Of a DNA stretch of 21,067 nt, positions 20,301 through 21,067 are shown piece after piece. The translations under genes were made by a program, and so were the position numbers. The DNA is from a virus, in IMG/VR virus record IMGVR_UViG_3300025284_000061, positions 1 through 21,067 of that record; one strand, written 5' to 3'. The notes beneath the pieces were generated by a model. It did no database searches. It saw only the letters and a program-made list of their open reading frames with translations, and was not told the DNA's origin. Within the stretch, counting starts at the first letter, position 1. Each line of letters starts with the position of its first letter.

Positions 20301-21067
20301 TGAATATGGTCAATGGTAATGAAGGCACTGCAGGAGAAGTGCAGTCGCTCGACAAACGGCACTACGATAATGAAGTGCAATACTTCGAGGTTCCTGGGTT
20401 TTTAGACCGTCACGAAACCATGATGCGAGAGTATCAGGCATCGTTTAAGGCCAAGTTGGCCCAATATGCCGCGAAGCGAGGAGGCATCCGGACGCTCGAA
20501 CTTGGGGCCGGCACGTGCACGATGTCGTTGATGTTGTCGCGGGAGCCGTGGGTCCGCTCGATGCACTGCTCAGATATATCTGCGACGCGGATGTCTGTCC
20601 TTGCTGAACGCATTGCTGCGCGTGTGGGCGGAACTACAGAGCGGATGACGTTCTCCGAAGCAGACTTTACCGACCCGCTGAGTTTTTCGGATAAGTCATT
20701 TGATGTAATATTTTTTGACTCCGCACTTCATCATTCAAGAAATATGTGGACGACACTACGTGAGTGTCATCGTGTTCTAGATGATGGTGGATTGCTTATT
20801 GCACAGAGGGAGCAGTATCTTGGTCGTCTTACCTATGGGCCGATTCTACGGCGCATTCTTCGATCTCGGCAGGTGCGAGATGGGGTGACCGAGAATGCGT
20901 ACTTCAAGGAGCAATACAACTACTATCTTCGGGCGACGGGCTTTCTTCCGTCGTTTGTTCCGGTCTCGCATGGCCGGCTCCGCTATATAGCTCCCCTCAA
21001 CGGCTGGGTGCACAGCAAATGGACGATCATCGCAGAGAAGATGACGCAGGCGCCATACCTCGGATGA
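20300..21067 (+). CDS. Class I SAM-dependent methyltransferase
   Basis: 255 residues from the ATG at 20300, with GAAGAG about nine bases upstream; a TTG at 20237 opens the frame earlier but lies inside the small upstream ORF. Motif I is TLELGAGTCTMSLML at about residues 65-80, the acidic strand-2 position CSDIS near 93, motif IV FDVIFFDSALHHS at 134-146 and LRECHRVLDDGGLLIAQ at 153-169. These give the Rossmann-like fold that binds S-adenosylmethionine; residues 1-60 and 185-255 may bind substrate. The stop is the last codon of the window. The AT-rich stretch 20680-20830 differs from the phage genes, so it is likely acquired. It might methylate a sugar or lipid as another surface modification, but a DNA or small-molecule substrate cannot be excluded. 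Confidence 0.75.
   Translation: MNMVNGNEGTAGEVQSLDKRHYDNEVQYFEVPGFLDRHETMMREYQASFKAKLAQYAAKRGGIRTLELGAGTCTMSLMLSREPWVRSMHCSDISATRMSVLAERIAARVGGTTERMTFSEADFTDPLSFSDKSFDVIFFDSALHHSRNMWTTLRECHRVLDDGGLLIAQREQYLGRLTYGPILRRILRSRQVRDGVTENAYFKEQYNYYLRATGFLPSFVPVSHGRLRYIAPLNGWVHSKWTIIAEKMTQAPYLG

Noticed and set aside
1-21067. CRISPR arrays, insertion sequences, tRNA or rRNA genes, attachment sites, integrase or repressor
   Set aside because: None could be seen; no spaced direct repeats, transposase motifs or recombinase motifs appear in the window.

Overview
The window is part of a GC-rich, temperate siphovirus-type prophage. High GC with strong third-position GC bias, tail genes laid out as in rhodobacterial gene transfer agents, and an alphaproteobacterial style of small head genes suggest an alphaproteobacterial host (inference; no host gene is visible). 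No integrase, repressor, terminase, portal or attachment site is in view, so neither prophage end can be placed.

Layout, left to right. Head module (1-4244): the C-terminal end of a DUF2213-type protein, a 143-nt imperfect palindrome, a cement/decoration protein, the DUF2184 major capsid protein, then a packed run of small connector and completion proteins (unknown 101-aa protein, DUF4054, joining protein, HK97 gp10-like, 61-aa protein, DUF3168-like terminator). Tail module (4245-13366): hairpin leader, tail tube, a tail assembly chaperone pair joined by a canonical -1 slippery heptamer, an inverted exported-protein gene (probable moron), tape measure, three small tail proteins, an NlpC/P60-like tail protein and a 1077-aa J-like central tail protein. 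Tail fibre (13419-16174): a fibre with an SGNH/GDSL esterase domain, split by a frameshift near 14090.

Conversion and lysis (16251-21067): a hexapeptide-repeat acetyltransferase (+) convergent with a Wzy-like polysaccharide polymerase (-), partly AT-rich; then a one-TM holin-like protein, a degenerate region with an antisense lipoprotein gene, an endolysin-like protein with a C-terminal membrane domain, nested Rz/Rz1 spanins, and a SAM methyltransferase ending at the last base of the window.

How it fits together: the head and tail genes build a long non-contractile-tailed particle (no sheath gene seen). The esterase fibre plausibly trims surface glycans on entry. The acetyltransferase, polymerase and perhaps the methyltransferase plausibly alter the lysogen's surface polysaccharide, as in seroconverting phages such as Pseudomonas phage D3. 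This is the most interesting reading of the window, but the substrates are inference.
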